Source: Alphaproteobacteria bacterium (GTDB taxonomy: Bacteria; Pseudomonadota; Alphaproteobacteria; SMXS01). Taken from it: 51,095 nt of DNA. A program made the position numbers and the translations under genes. Of the stretch, positions 1 to 7,637 are shown piece by piece. Position 1 is the stretch's first letter. Each line of letters opens with the position of its first letter. Location: positions 1 through 51,095 of the forward strand of contig WGNW01000023.1 in NCBI GenBank assembly GCA_016124315.1. The letters are read 5' to 3'. Below the pieces are notes generated by a model. That model did not search any database. It saw only the letters and a program-made list of their open reading frames with translations, and had not been told where the DNA came from.

Positions 1-308
1 ACCGCGTAGAAGCCCGGCACGTTGTGGAAGCGCACCGGATCGCTGTTCACCCAGATGCCGGCGACGCGCTCCTTGCGGTAGATGGTCATCGGCTGCTCGG
101 GCCCGTGCACAACGGCAATGATGTCGACCGGCCCCTCGGCGCGGCCGCCGTTCTTGGAGCCGAACAGCAACAGGCTGGTGCCGTTGAAGCTCGACGTGAT
201 GGCGATCTGCCGGCTGGACAGGTCGGTGGCGAGCGAGGCGGCCCGCGCGACCCATGGCGCGAGCGCCGCCCCCGCCAGCGCGATGGCGATCAGCAGCGCG
301 CGCCTCAT
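1..308 (-). CDS. TIGR02186 family membrane-associated protein, 3' end cut by window
   Basis: The reading frame starts with ATG at 308 and runs off the left edge, so only about 102 N-terminal residues are visible. It begins with a signal-like hydrophobic segment (MRRALLIAIALAGAALAPW) followed by a mature part containing SSFNGTSLLLFG and DIIAVVHGPEQPMTIYRK, typical of the TIGR02186 family of alphaproteobacteria. Its start overlaps the stop of the upstream TauE-like exporter by four bases (ATGA), so the two are probably translated together. Genes of this family are commonly found beside TauE/SafE permeases. Their exact role is unknown; a function in sulfite or sulfonate export is inference from context. 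Confidence 0.8.
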   Translation of the reverse strand, partial: MRRALLIAIALAGAALAPWVARAASLATDLSSRQIAITSSFNGTSLLLFGSKNGGRAEGPVDIIAVVHGPEQPMTIYRKERVAGIWVNSDPVRFHNVPGFYA

Positions 309-1225
309 TCCTGGCCCTCCACGGTCGAGACCACGTAGGCCTCCTTGGGCGGGACCACGAGGCCCCAGGCGAGCCCGAGGGCGACGCTGATCACGGTCAG
401 CGCCAGCAGGGCGCGCAGGTGCTCTCCCTTCATCCTGACGCCGAGGCGCGCACCGATCTGGGCGCCGACGACGCCGCCGGCGAGCAGCAGCATGGCCAGG
501 ATCACGTCGACCGTGTGGGTGGTCGCGGCGTGCAGCAGGGTGACGCTGGCGGTGACGAAGATCACCTGGAACAGGGAGGTGCCGATGACCACGTTGGTGG
601 CCATGCCCAGCAGGTAGATCATCGCCGGGATCATGATGAAGCCGCCGCCCACGCCCATGGTGGCCGACAGGACGCCGACGAAGAAGCCGACGGCCCCGGG
701 CGGGATGACGCTGATGTAGAGCTTGGACTTGCGGAACCGCATCTTCAGCGGCAGCCGGTGGGCGAGGTCGTTGCGCCGCCGCTTCGGGACGGGCGCGCCG
801 CTGCGCGAGCGGATGATGGCGCGGACGCTCTCGTTCAGCATCAGCCCGCCGACGATGCCGAGGAAGGTGACGTAGCTGAGGGAGATCAGCAACTCGGCAT
901 GGCCCACCGAGCGCAGGTACTTGAACAGCACCATGCCGGCCACCGAGCCGGTCACGCCGCTGACCATGAGCACCGTGCCCATCTTGAAGTCGACGCCGCC
1001 GCGCCGCCAGTGGGCCATCAGCCCGGAGACGGACGAGGCGAGGATCTGGTTGGCCTGGGTGCCCACCGCCACGGCCGGCGGGATGCCGGCGAAGATCAGC
1101 AGCGGCGTGAGCAGGAAGCCGCCGCCGACCCCGAACATGCCGGACAAAAAGCCCACTCCCGCGCCGAGGCCCAGGATGAGGAACACGTTGATCGACAGTT
1201 CCGCGATGGGCAGATAGATCTGCAT
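305..1225 (-). CDS. TauE/SafE family sulfite/anion exporter permease
   Basis: A 306-residue polytopic membrane protein with about eight hydrophobic segments. Two glycine-rich repeats characteristic of TauE/SafE (PF01925) are visible: GVGFLSGMFGVGGGFLLTPL near residue 25 and GVLSATMGVGGGFIMIPAM near residue 185. The duplicated GVGGGF motif marks the internal pseudo-symmetry of the family. Members export sulfite, sulfoacetate or related organosulfur anions. The substrate cannot be read from sequence. It is translationally coupled to the TIGR02186-type gene downstream. No strong ribosome binding site is visible before the ATG at 1225. Confidence 0.9.
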   Translation of the reverse strand: MQIYLPIAELSINVFLILGLGAGVGFLSGMFGVGGGFLLTPLLIFAGIPPAVAVGTQANQILASSVSGLMAHWRRGGVDFKMGTVLMVSGVTGSVAGMVLFKYLRSVGHAELLISLSYVTFLGIVGGLMLNESVRAIIRSRSGAPVPKRRRNDLAHRLPLKMRFRKSKLYISVIPPGAVGFFVGVLSATMGVGGGFIMIPAMIYLLGMATNVVIGTSLFQVIFVTASVTLLHAATTHTVDVILAMLLLAGGVVGAQIGARLGVRMKGEHLRALLALTVISVALGLAWGLVVPPKEAYVVSTVEGQE

Positions 1226-1302
1226 TTATTCGGGGCGTTTCCGCTTTTCTGAGGCTTGTATGCGCCCAATTTCGCGGCGGTGCAATGCATGGCTCCCTCC
1301 CG

Positions 1303-1322
1303 GCCGGCCACACGCGGCCGGC
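1303..1322. terminator. GC-rich hairpin in the DUF1501/TauE intergenic region
   Basis: Arms GCCGGCC and GGCCGGC flank a six-base loop, downstream of the DUF1501 stop at 1350 on the minus strand. No T-run follows on either strand, so it is at best a Rho-assisted or structural end of the sigma-factor cluster. Confidence 0.3.
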
Positions 1323-1349
1323 AATTGCCGAAAGGGGAAGCGGGACGCC

Positions 1350-2516
1350 TCAGCCGCGGATCAGACCGTCCATCGGCCGCACCGCGGCGCTGTCGGGAAA
1401 GACTGTGCGGTCGAGATCGGCGCGCGCCAGGTTCAGGTGGTCGCGCAGCACGCCCTTGGCCACGGCCCGCAGGTCCGTGGTGGGTCGCAGGTCGCGCGCC
1501 TCGAACAACTGGCCGTCGGCGAGGCCCGGCCAGTCGGCGATCACCCGTCCGCCGGCCACCGCACCGCCCGCCAGGAACGCCGCCGCGCCGGTGCCGTGAT
1601 CGGTGCCGCCGGTGCCGTTGATCGCCGCGGTGCGGCCGAATTCGGTCGCCAACAGCACCGCGGTCTGGCCCCAGGCAGCGCCGAGGTTGTCGCGCAGCGC
1701 CGCGAGGCCGTCGTCGAGAATGGCGAGCTGGCGCTTGAGCCGCCCCGCCTGCTGGTTGTGGGTGTCCCAGCCGCCGATATCGATCACGGCGATGCGCGGG
1801 CCGTCCGGCGCGGCCAGGAAGCGGCCGGCGGCGGTCATCAGGCCAAGGAACCGTTCGCGCGGCCCCGACAGCGCGGGGCCGTTCTCGTCGAGGCCGCCCT
1901 CGCGGGCGATCTGGCCGGTGTTCAGGGCGGCGGCGAGCGACCGCGAGAGCAGCTGGTCGTCGCCGTAAAGCGCTTCGATCCGGTGCAATGTGTCGTCGTC
2001 GAGCACGTTCTCCCGCATCGGCGCCCAGGACGACACGCCCGGGCCGCCGCGCAGGACCAGCGGCACGGCCTCTCCCAGCGCCATGGCGCGCACGCCGGCG
2101 GCATTCCGGGGCAAGGCGCGGCCCAGCCAGCCGTCCCTCGTGCCGATCTCCGAGGAGAGGCCGCTTTCCAGCACGTCCTGCCCGGAGAAGTGCGACCGCT
2201 GGCGATAGGGCGTGGCCACCGCGTGGAGCACCAGCGCCTCATGCTTTCCATACATCTCGTGCAGGTGCGGCAGGGCGGGATTGAGCCCGAAGGTGTCGTC
2301 GAGCGTCAGCCGATCGCTCGCCGGGCCGCGGTGGCGCACGAAATCGCCGTCGCCATAGGCCGGCACGGCGGCCAGCCCGTCCAGCGCCCCGCGCAGCACG
2401 ACGAAAGCGAACCGGGCGTCGCCCCGGGCCCGCGTCGCCCACGACACCTGCGGGAAGGCAAGCCCCATCAGCGGCAGCGCCGCCATGGAGCCCAGAATCT
2501 GTCTGCGCGTCGGCAT
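1350..2516 (-). CDS. DUF1501 family Tat-exported protein, copy 1
   Basis: A 388-residue protein with a twin-arginine type leader (MPTRRQILGSMAALPLMG), so it is probably exported folded, with a cofactor or metal. The body matches DUF1501 (PF07394), which resembles the alkaline phosphatase/sulfatase fold. Visible landmarks are HFSGQD, IGGWDTH, ATEFGRTA and TDHGTG near residue 305; the DH pair is a likely metal ligand site. A strong GGAGGTGATC site precedes the ATG, and the stop of the upstream DUF1800 gene lies only two bases away, so the pair is coupled. It is a paralogue of the gene at 4035-5225, with collinear motifs along the whole length. Biochemical function is unknown. Confidence 0.88.
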   Translation of the reverse strand: MPTRRQILGSMAALPLMGLAFPQVSWATRARGDARFAFVVLRGALDGLAAVPAYGDGDFVRHRGPASDRLTLDDTFGLNPALPHLHEMYGKHEALVLHAVATPYRQRSHFSGQDVLESGLSSEIGTRDGWLGRALPRNAAGVRAMALGEAVPLVLRGGPGVSSWAPMRENVLDDDTLHRIEALYGDDQLLSRSLAAALNTGQIAREGGLDENGPALSGPRERFLGLMTAAGRFLAAPDGPRIAVIDIGGWDTHNQQAGRLKRQLAILDDGLAALRDNLGAAWGQTAVLLATEFGRTAAINGTGGTDHGTGAAAFLAGGAVAGGRVIADWPGLADGQLFEARDLRPTTDLRAVAKGVLRDHLNLARADLDRTVFPDSAAVRPMDGLIRG

Positions 2517-2518
2517 GA

Positions 2519-3907
2519 TCACCTCCACTGAAATTCCGGACTGGCGAGCAGCAGGGCCACCGCCTGGGCGCCGCTCGCGGCACGGTCGACGGCGTCCGCG
2601 AGCGTTGGCCTCGCCTGACCGCCGAGCATTTCCCCGACCAGCGAGCCCGGCTGGCGAAGGCCCGGGCCCACCTGCTGGCCGACCCGGGCGGCCCATTCCA
2701 GCCGCTGGTAGACCGCGCTGGGGGCGGCCCAGTCCTGCGCGGTATCGGGCCAGCCTGCCGGCGACGGCGCGGCGAACGGCCGCTGCCCCAACATGCTCAC
2801 GGAGCGCAACATGATGACCGCCTCCTCGGTCTCGACCCCGAGCCCGCGCATCGCCGAGACGATGTACTCGTTGGGCGACTTGAGCTTGTCGGGACTTTCG
2901 CTCCAGGCCACGTCCAGGGCGACGAGCCTGCGCGCCACCGCGGTCAGGTCGCCGCCAGTGTCCAGGAACGTGTGGGCGAGCGCGTCCACGGCGGCCTCGG
3001 GCGGCCGGTCGGCGATGAAGTGCCGGGCCAGCTTGCCGGCGATGTGGCGGGCGGTGGCCGGGTGGCGGGCAAGGTCTTGCAGCACGGCGACCGCCTGATC
3101 TTCGCCCTCCTGGGGATAGGTGCGGCCCATGATGGTTTTCGGCCCGGGCTCGTGCATGTCCGGCGAGAACAGGAACGTGCCAAACCGGCGGCCGGCGTCC
3201 TCCCGCCGATCGACCGTCCATCCCGTCAGCGCCTTGGCGAAGGTCGTCACGTCGGCCTGGGTGTATCCGGCCGAAACGCCCACGGTGTGGAGTTCCATCA
3301 CCTCGCGTCCCAGATTCTCGTTCAGCCCCCGGCGGGACGCCTCGCCGCGGGGCGACGCAGGGCCCAGGGAAAGCTGGTTGTCGAGATAGAAGATCATCGC
3401 CGGGTGGTGGATCACCGCCAGCAGCATGTCCTCGAAGCGGCCGAGCACATGCGGCCGGATCGCCTCCCGTTCCATGGCGCCGGCGACGGCCCTGACCGCC
3501 GCCTTGTCCACGGAGACGCTGAAGTGGTTGGACCAGAACCAGACCAGGCGCTCGGGAAACGGCCTGTCGGTTTCCAGCGCCGAACGGCCGCGCGCGGCCA
3601 CCTCTTCGGTATAGATGTCGTATCGCGGCGCCGCGGGCGCCTTCGCCATGGCGGTGGGTTCGGCCTTGGTTTCCCTGGCGCGTGCACGGGCCTCGTCGAG
3701 CCGCGCCTGTGCGTCGGCCCGGGCGATCGCCTCGGCGCTGGTGGGAAGGCGCGCCCCGCCGGGGATCGGCGAGGGCCCCGCGGCAACCTGCCGCAGCAGC
3801 CAGCCCCGCGGGTCGCCCGACGCCTCCGCGATCTCGCCCGGCCGGGCGCCGATGCCGAAGCGGTTGGTGGCGATGGCTGCCTGTGTCCGAGCATCGGGCA
3901 GTGACAT
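2519..3907 (-). CDS. DUF1800 family protein, copy 1
   Basis: A 462-residue DUF1800 (PF08811) protein. The N-terminal RFGIGARPGEI motif and the central signature FWSNHFSVSVDKAAV, followed by NENLGREVMELHTVGV and GYTQADVTTFAKALTGW, are diagnostic. No signal peptide is seen. The ATG at 3907 was chosen because the RFG-x-GARPGE block then sits at the same depth as in copy 2; in-frame codons further upstream give unrelated sequence. DUF1800 and DUF1501 genes are found as adjacent pairs in many bacteria, which suggests that the products act together. The reaction is unknown. About 127 bases separate it from the pair upstream, so this pair may also have its own promoter. Confidence 0.88.
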   Translation of the reverse strand: MSLPDARTQAAIATNRFGIGARPGEIAEASGDPRGWLLRQVAAGPSPIPGGARLPTSAEAIARADAQARLDEARARARETKAEPTAMAKAPAAPRYDIYTEEVAARGRSALETDRPFPERLVWFWSNHFSVSVDKAAVRAVAGAMEREAIRPHVLGRFEDMLLAVIHHPAMIFYLDNQLSLGPASPRGEASRRGLNENLGREVMELHTVGVSAGYTQADVTTFAKALTGWTVDRREDAGRRFGTFLFSPDMHEPGPKTIMGRTYPQEGEDQAVAVLQDLARHPATARHIAGKLARHFIADRPPEAAVDALAHTFLDTGGDLTAVARRLVALDVAWSESPDKLKSPNEYIVSAMRGLGVETEEAVIMLRSVSMLGQRPFAAPSPAGWPDTAQDWAAPSAVYQRLEWAARVGQQVGPGLRQPGSLVGEMLGGQARPTLADAVDRAASGAQAVALLLASPEFQWR

Positions 3908-3931
3908 AAGGCGTCTCCACGCTATGCCGCC

Positions 3932-3949
3932 GCCAGGGAATTCCCTGGC
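3932..3949. promoter_or_regulatory. 18-bp perfect palindrome before DUF1800 copy 1
   Basis: GCCAGGGAATTCCCTGGC is a perfect 18-base palindrome, 25 bases upstream of the DUF1800 start codon, in the gap between the two DUF1800-DUF1501 pairs. It could be an operator for a dimeric regulator or a transcript hairpin that separates expression of the pairs. No T-run follows it. The site is seen; the role is inferred. Confidence 0.4.
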
Positions 3950-4034
3950 CCGATGGCCTCGTACGCCCGCCCCGCGGCAATTCTGAGGCGGATGATGAAA
4001 AAAGCTTCCCGGATGACGCTGTTGATCGGCGGCT

Positions 4035-5225
4035 TCAGGTCCGGACCAGATCCGGCAGCGGACTGACCGATCCGCTGCCGGGGAAGACCACCTCGTCCAG
4101 CGTTGCACGGGTAATTTTCATATGGTGGCTCAGCACGCCCTTCGCCACAGCCCGCAGGTCGATCGTGGGCCGCAGGTCGCGGCCTTCGTGGAGCTGGCCG
4201 GCGGCGAGGCCCGGCCAATCGGCGATCACCCGGCCGCCGGCCACCGCGCCGCCCAGCAGAAAGGCGACACCGGCGGTGCCGTGGTCGGTGCCGGCGGTGC
4301 CGTTGACCGCCGCGGTGCGGCCGAACTCGGTAACCACGAGCACGGCGGTGCTGCGCCAGGCCTCGCCCAGGCTCTTGCGCAGCGCGTCGATCCCGGCGCC
4401 GAGCATGTCGAACTGGCGGCCGAGCTTGCCGTTCTGGCCCGCATGGGTGTCCCAGCCGCCCAGGTCGGCGACGGCGACGCGGGGACCGCCGGGCGTCGCC
4501 ATGAAGCGCCCCGCCGCCTGCATCAGGCTGATGAAGCGGGCCGCCGGTCCGGCGCCCGGGCGCGCCTTGCCGTCGCCATCCGCGCTGGCCACCTGGTTCG
4601 CCTCCAGGGCGGCCGAAAGCGCCGCCGAGAGCTGCGGGTCGCGCTCGTACAGCCGGGCGATGCGTTGCAGCGTGTCGGTATCCGCCTGGGGCAGGATCGA
4701 CGGCGACCAGGAGGTGACGCCGCTGCCGCCCTGGAGGATCAGCGGCACGGTCTCGCCGAGCGCCACCGCCCGGTCGCCATCGACGGGCCGGCCCGGGCCG
4801 AGCGCCCGGCCGAGCCAACCATCGTGAGCACCCGCCTCGGTGGCGGTGCCGTTCTCCAGCGCGTCCTGGCCCGAGAAGTGCGAGCGTTCCCGGTAGGGGC
4901 TGGCGCAGGCATGGATGACCGCCAGGTCTCCCTGGCGGTAGAGCGCGTGCAGGCTTCCCAGTGCCGGGTGCAGGGCGAACGAGCCGTCGAGGTCGAGCGC
5001 GCCGCCCTCGCTGCCGGGGCGTCCCGGCACCAGCGGGGCGCGCAGCCGCGCCAGGCCGGGATCGGCCAGCGGCGGCACGGCGGCCAGCCCGTCCATGGCG
5101 CCGCGCAGGATCAGCACCATGAACCGCGCATCGCCGGCCGGCGCGCTCCAAGACAGGGTGGGAAAGGACAGCCCGGCCAGCGGCAGCGCGGCCATGGCGC
5201 CGAGAATGTGTCTGCGGGTCGGCAT
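4035..5225 (-). CDS. DUF1501 family Tat-exported protein, copy 2
   Basis: A 396-residue DUF1501 protein with a twin-arginine leader (MPTRRHILGAMAALPLAG). It shares collinear blocks with copy 1: ILRGAMDGLAAVPP, YRERSHFSGQDALENG, LGGWDTHAGQNGK, VTEFGRTAAVNGT, TDHGTA near residue 313 and GGRVIADWPGLA. The start lies two bases after the stop of the DUF1800 gene at 5228, the same spacing as in copy 1, so the pair was duplicated as a unit. A GAGGTGAGG-type ribosome site precedes the ATG. Function is unknown; the fold is probably phosphatase/sulfatase-like (family knowledge), acting in the periplasm. Confidence 0.88.
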   Translation of the reverse strand: MPTRRHILGAMAALPLAGLSFPTLSWSAPAGDARFMVLILRGAMDGLAAVPPLADPGLARLRAPLVPGRPGSEGGALDLDGSFALHPALGSLHALYRQGDLAVIHACASPYRERSHFSGQDALENGTATEAGAHDGWLGRALGPGRPVDGDRAVALGETVPLILQGGSGVTSWSPSILPQADTDTLQRIARLYERDPQLSAALSAALEANQVASADGDGKARPGAGPAARFISLMQAAGRFMATPGGPRVAVADLGGWDTHAGQNGKLGRQFDMLGAGIDALRKSLGEAWRSTAVLVVTEFGRTAAVNGTAGTDHGTAGVAFLLGGAVAGGRVIADWPGLAAGQLHEGRDLRPTIDLRAVAKGVLSHHMKITRATLDEVVFPGSGSVSPLPDLVRT

Positions 5226-5227
5226 CC

Positions 5228-6652
5228 TCACCTCCTCTGGAACTGCGGGCTGGACAGCAGCATGGCCACTGCCTGGGCGCCGCTCTCGGCGCGGGACAGC
5301 GCCGTCATCAGCCCGTCGTCGGCGAGGCCGCCGAGCATGGAACGGGCGAGCCCGTCGGCGCGGTGCAGCTTCGGGCCCGCCTTCTCGCCGACGGCGACGG
5401 ACCATTCGATGCGCTTGTAGACGCCGTCCGGCCCCGCCCATGCGGCGACCGTGTCCGGCCAGCCGGCCGGCGACGGCGCGAAGAACGGCCGCTGGCCCAT
5501 GCTGTCGAGGGAGGCGACGACGATTCTCGGCTCGACCTGCGGCGCGTCCAGGCCGCGCAGCGCCGAGACGACGAATTCGTTGGGGCTCTTCATCTTGCGC
5601 AATGCCGGGTCCCACGCCGCGTCTAGCGACACGAGTTCGGCGGTGACCTCCCTGAGGTCGCCGCCGGTGTCGAGGAAGCGGCGGGCGAGCCGGTCGACCG
5701 CCCCGGCCGGAGGATCGTCGGCGACGAAGTGGCGCGCCAGCTTGCCGGCGACGTGGCGGGCGGTGGCCGGGTGGCCGGCGAGGTCGCGCAGGATCGCCTC
5801 GGCCTGGCCCTCGCCGGTATCGGGATAGGTCCGGCCCATCACCGTCTTGGACCCCGGCTCGTGCACTGCGCCCACATACCAGAACTCGCCCACGCCCGTC
5901 GGCTTGCGGCGGCCCGGATTGATGGTCCAGCCGGTGAGCGCCTGAGCGAAGGTGGTGACGTCCCGCTGGGTGTAGCCGGCGTCGACGCCGACCGTGTGCA
6001 GCTCCAGCAGCTCGCGCCCCAGATTCTCGTTCAGCCCGCCGCCGGCGCGCCGGCCGCGCCGCGAATCGGCGCCGAACGAGCGCGCGTTGTCCAGATAGAG
6101 GATCATCGCCGGATGGTGGACGACCGCCTGCAGCATGTCCCCGAACCGGCCCAGCACATGGGGCCGGATCGCCTCGCGCTCGAACGCGCCGGCGACCGGC
6201 GCGACGGCGACCTTGGCCGCGGAGACGGTGAAGTGGTTGGACCAGAACCAGACGAGGCGTTCCAGCAGCGGCGCGGTCGAGCGCACCGCCGTCGTGGTGC
6301 GGGCGGCGACCTCGGCCAGATAGATGGGCCTGGTATAGCCGGCGATGCTGGCGACCACATCGTCCTTCGGCTTGCCGTCCCCGGGGGCGGCGTAGGCGCG
6401 GCCCATGCCCGCCTGCTCTTCCTGCCGCATGGCCTGGCGCAGCGCCCGCAGCTTGAAGAAGCCGGCCAGCGCCTCGCTGCCGCTGGTCAGGCTCCCGGCC
6501 CCGTCGAGGGCGATGGGCGGGCCGCCGCCAAGCTGGGCGGCGAGCCAGCCCCGTGGATCGTCGGCCGCCTCCCGCAGCTCTCCCGGCCGGGCGCCCAGGC
6601 CGAACCGGTTGGTGGCCAGGGCCGCCTGCACGTTCTTGTCGGTGACAGCCAT
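5228..6652 (-). CDS. DUF1800 family protein, copy 2
   Basis: A 474-residue DUF1800 protein beginning MAVTDKNVQAALATNRFGLG. It has the family blocks FWSNHFTVSAAKVAV, NENLGRELLELHTVGV, GYTQRDVTTFAQALTGW and MGRTYPDTGEGQ, and ends LLSSPQFQRR, paralleling LLASPEFQWR in copy 1. The start lies 14 bases after the stop of the periplasmic sensor gene and has an AAGGACGTGAG ribosome site, so it is probably on the same transcript as the sigma-factor genes. The reaction is unknown. It probably forms a functional pair with the downstream DUF1501 protein. Confidence 0.88.
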   Translation of the reverse strand: MAVTDKNVQAALATNRFGLGARPGELREAADDPRGWLAAQLGGGPPIALDGAGSLTSGSEALAGFFKLRALRQAMRQEEQAGMGRAYAAPGDGKPKDDVVASIAGYTRPIYLAEVAARTTTAVRSTAPLLERLVWFWSNHFTVSAAKVAVAPVAGAFEREAIRPHVLGRFGDMLQAVVHHPAMILYLDNARSFGADSRRGRRAGGGLNENLGRELLELHTVGVDAGYTQRDVTTFAQALTGWTINPGRRKPTGVGEFWYVGAVHEPGSKTVMGRTYPDTGEGQAEAILRDLAGHPATARHVAGKLARHFVADDPPAGAVDRLARRFLDTGGDLREVTAELVSLDAAWDPALRKMKSPNEFVVSALRGLDAPQVEPRIVVASLDSMGQRPFFAPSPAGWPDTVAAWAGPDGVYKRIEWSVAVGEKAGPKLHRADGLARSMLGGLADDGLMTALSRAESGAQAVAMLLSSPQFQRR

Positions 6653-6666
6653 GGCTCACGTCCTTC

Positions 6667-7179
6667 TCAGGGAACCGGATCGGGCGGCGGAGGCCGTCCG
6701 TCGTCGCCGGGCCCGCGCCGGTCGCCGTCGCCGTGCCCGGGGCCGAACAGCCGGTGCACATAGCGGTCGCCGCCGCGGGCGAGCTTGACCCGCTCCTCCA
6801 GTGGGAGCTTGGCGGCCGCCTCGATGAAGCTTTCCTGGATGGTCTGCTGCACCGCGTCGCGCTGCTGGCGCAGCTTGGCGAACGCTGCTTCCAGCGCCGC
6901 CCGGTCCATGGGGTCGGCGGTGAGCGCCGCGGCGATGTCCTCGCGGATGCCACGCATGGCGACGAACTCGCCGCGCAGCCGGTCGCGCCGGCTTTCCATG
7001 GACTCCCGCAGCGCCTTTCGGGAGGCATCGTCGAGGTGCTGCTCGATGCGCCCCATGCGGATGTCGGGCCCCGGATGCCACGGCCGGCCCGGGTGGAACA
7101 GCACCATGGCGGCGAGCATGCCGTTGAGCGCCAGCGAGACGCCCAGACCGGCCAGCAGCCATTTCTCGGAACGTGTCAT
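6667..7179 (-). CDS. periplasmic CnrX/CpxP-like sensor (heavy-metal-resist family)
   Basis: A 170-residue protein with one N-terminal membrane helix (about residues 7-28, LLAGLGVSLALNGMLAAMVL). A charged helical hairpin domain typical of PF13801 periplasmic sensors follows. In CnrX the metal ligands sit in an HxxxH block after the anchor; here the matching stretch GRIEQHLDDASRKALRES keeps only one histidine, so nickel/cobalt sensing is doubtful. The C-terminal tail (HRLFGPGHGDGDRR) is rich in His and Asp and proline-ended, an alternative metal site. The start overlaps the stop of the probable anti-sigma gene (ATGA). By analogy with cnrYXH it would control anti-sigma release (inference). Confidence 0.75.
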   Translation of the reverse strand: MTRSEKWLLAGLGVSLALNGMLAAMVLFHPGRPWHPGPDIRMGRIEQHLDDASRKALRESMESRRDRLRGEFVAMRGIREDIAAALTADPMDRAALEAAFAKLRQQRDAVQQTIQESFIEAAAKLPLEERVKLARGGDRYVHRLFGPGHGDGDRRGPGDDGRPPPPDPVP

Positions 7180-7637
7180 AGCCCGACCTCATTCTGTTGC
7201 ACGGTTACGCCGTAGTCCTGTGCCGTGTCGCCGAACACGTAGTCGCTGACGTTGACCGTGTCGGTATCGGCGGCGAAGGAAGGCGCCGGGGCGAGCAGGC
7301 TGGTGGTGCCCACGTAGAAGCCCAGCAGCATCGCCGCGGCCAGGCCGACGAAGCGCGGCAGGACGCCGGACGCGCCGAGCCGGAACCAGCGCCCGGCCCG
7401 CCGCTGCTGACGGGTCCGGCCGGGCACCGCCATGATGCTCTCGCGCAACCGGGCATTCGCCTCCGGAGCCGCCGCGGACGCCAGCACCGCGTCGAGCGCG
7501 GCGGCCGTCTCGCGCAGCGCCCGCGCCTCGGCGGACCGTTCGAGCAGTGCGGCGGCCTGTGTCCGCTCTTGCTCCGGCCAGCGGGCGGAGTCGCCGCCCC
7601 AGGCATTCACCAGCCTTTCGAATTCCTCGATGTTCAT
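7176..7637 (-). CDS. probable anti-sigma factor, single membrane helix
   Basis: A 153-residue protein starting MNIEEFERLVNAWGGDSARW, with a cytoplasmic N-terminal half of about 95 residues, one membrane helix (about residues 102-118, FVGLAAAMLLGFYVG) and a short periplasmic tail. This layout, and position directly after an ECF sigma gene with four-base overlaps on both sides, fit an anti-sigma factor of the CnrY kind. The N-terminal region (LVNAWGGDSARWP) resembles alphaproteobacterial proteins found beside ECF sigma genes. No zinc-binding HxxxCxxC motif is present, so it is not a ZAS-type anti-sigma. Function is inferred mainly from context. Confidence 0.68.
   Translation of the reverse strand: MNIEEFERLVNAWGGDSARWPEQERTQAAALLERSAEARALRETAAALDAVLASAAAPEANARLRESIMAVPGRTRQQRRAGRWFRLGASGVLPRFVGLAAAMLLGFYVGTTSLLAPAPSFAADTDTVNVSDYVFGDTAQDYGVTVQQNEVGL

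Noticed and set aside
1260..2531. 423-codon plus-strand frame opposite DUF1501
   Set aside because: It mirrors the coding phase of the minus-strand gene, has no family motif and has no ribosome site.
4038..4047. GGTCCGGACC palindrome near the DUF1501 copy 2 stop
   Set aside because: It lies inside the coding end, is short and is expected by chance in this GC-rich sequence.
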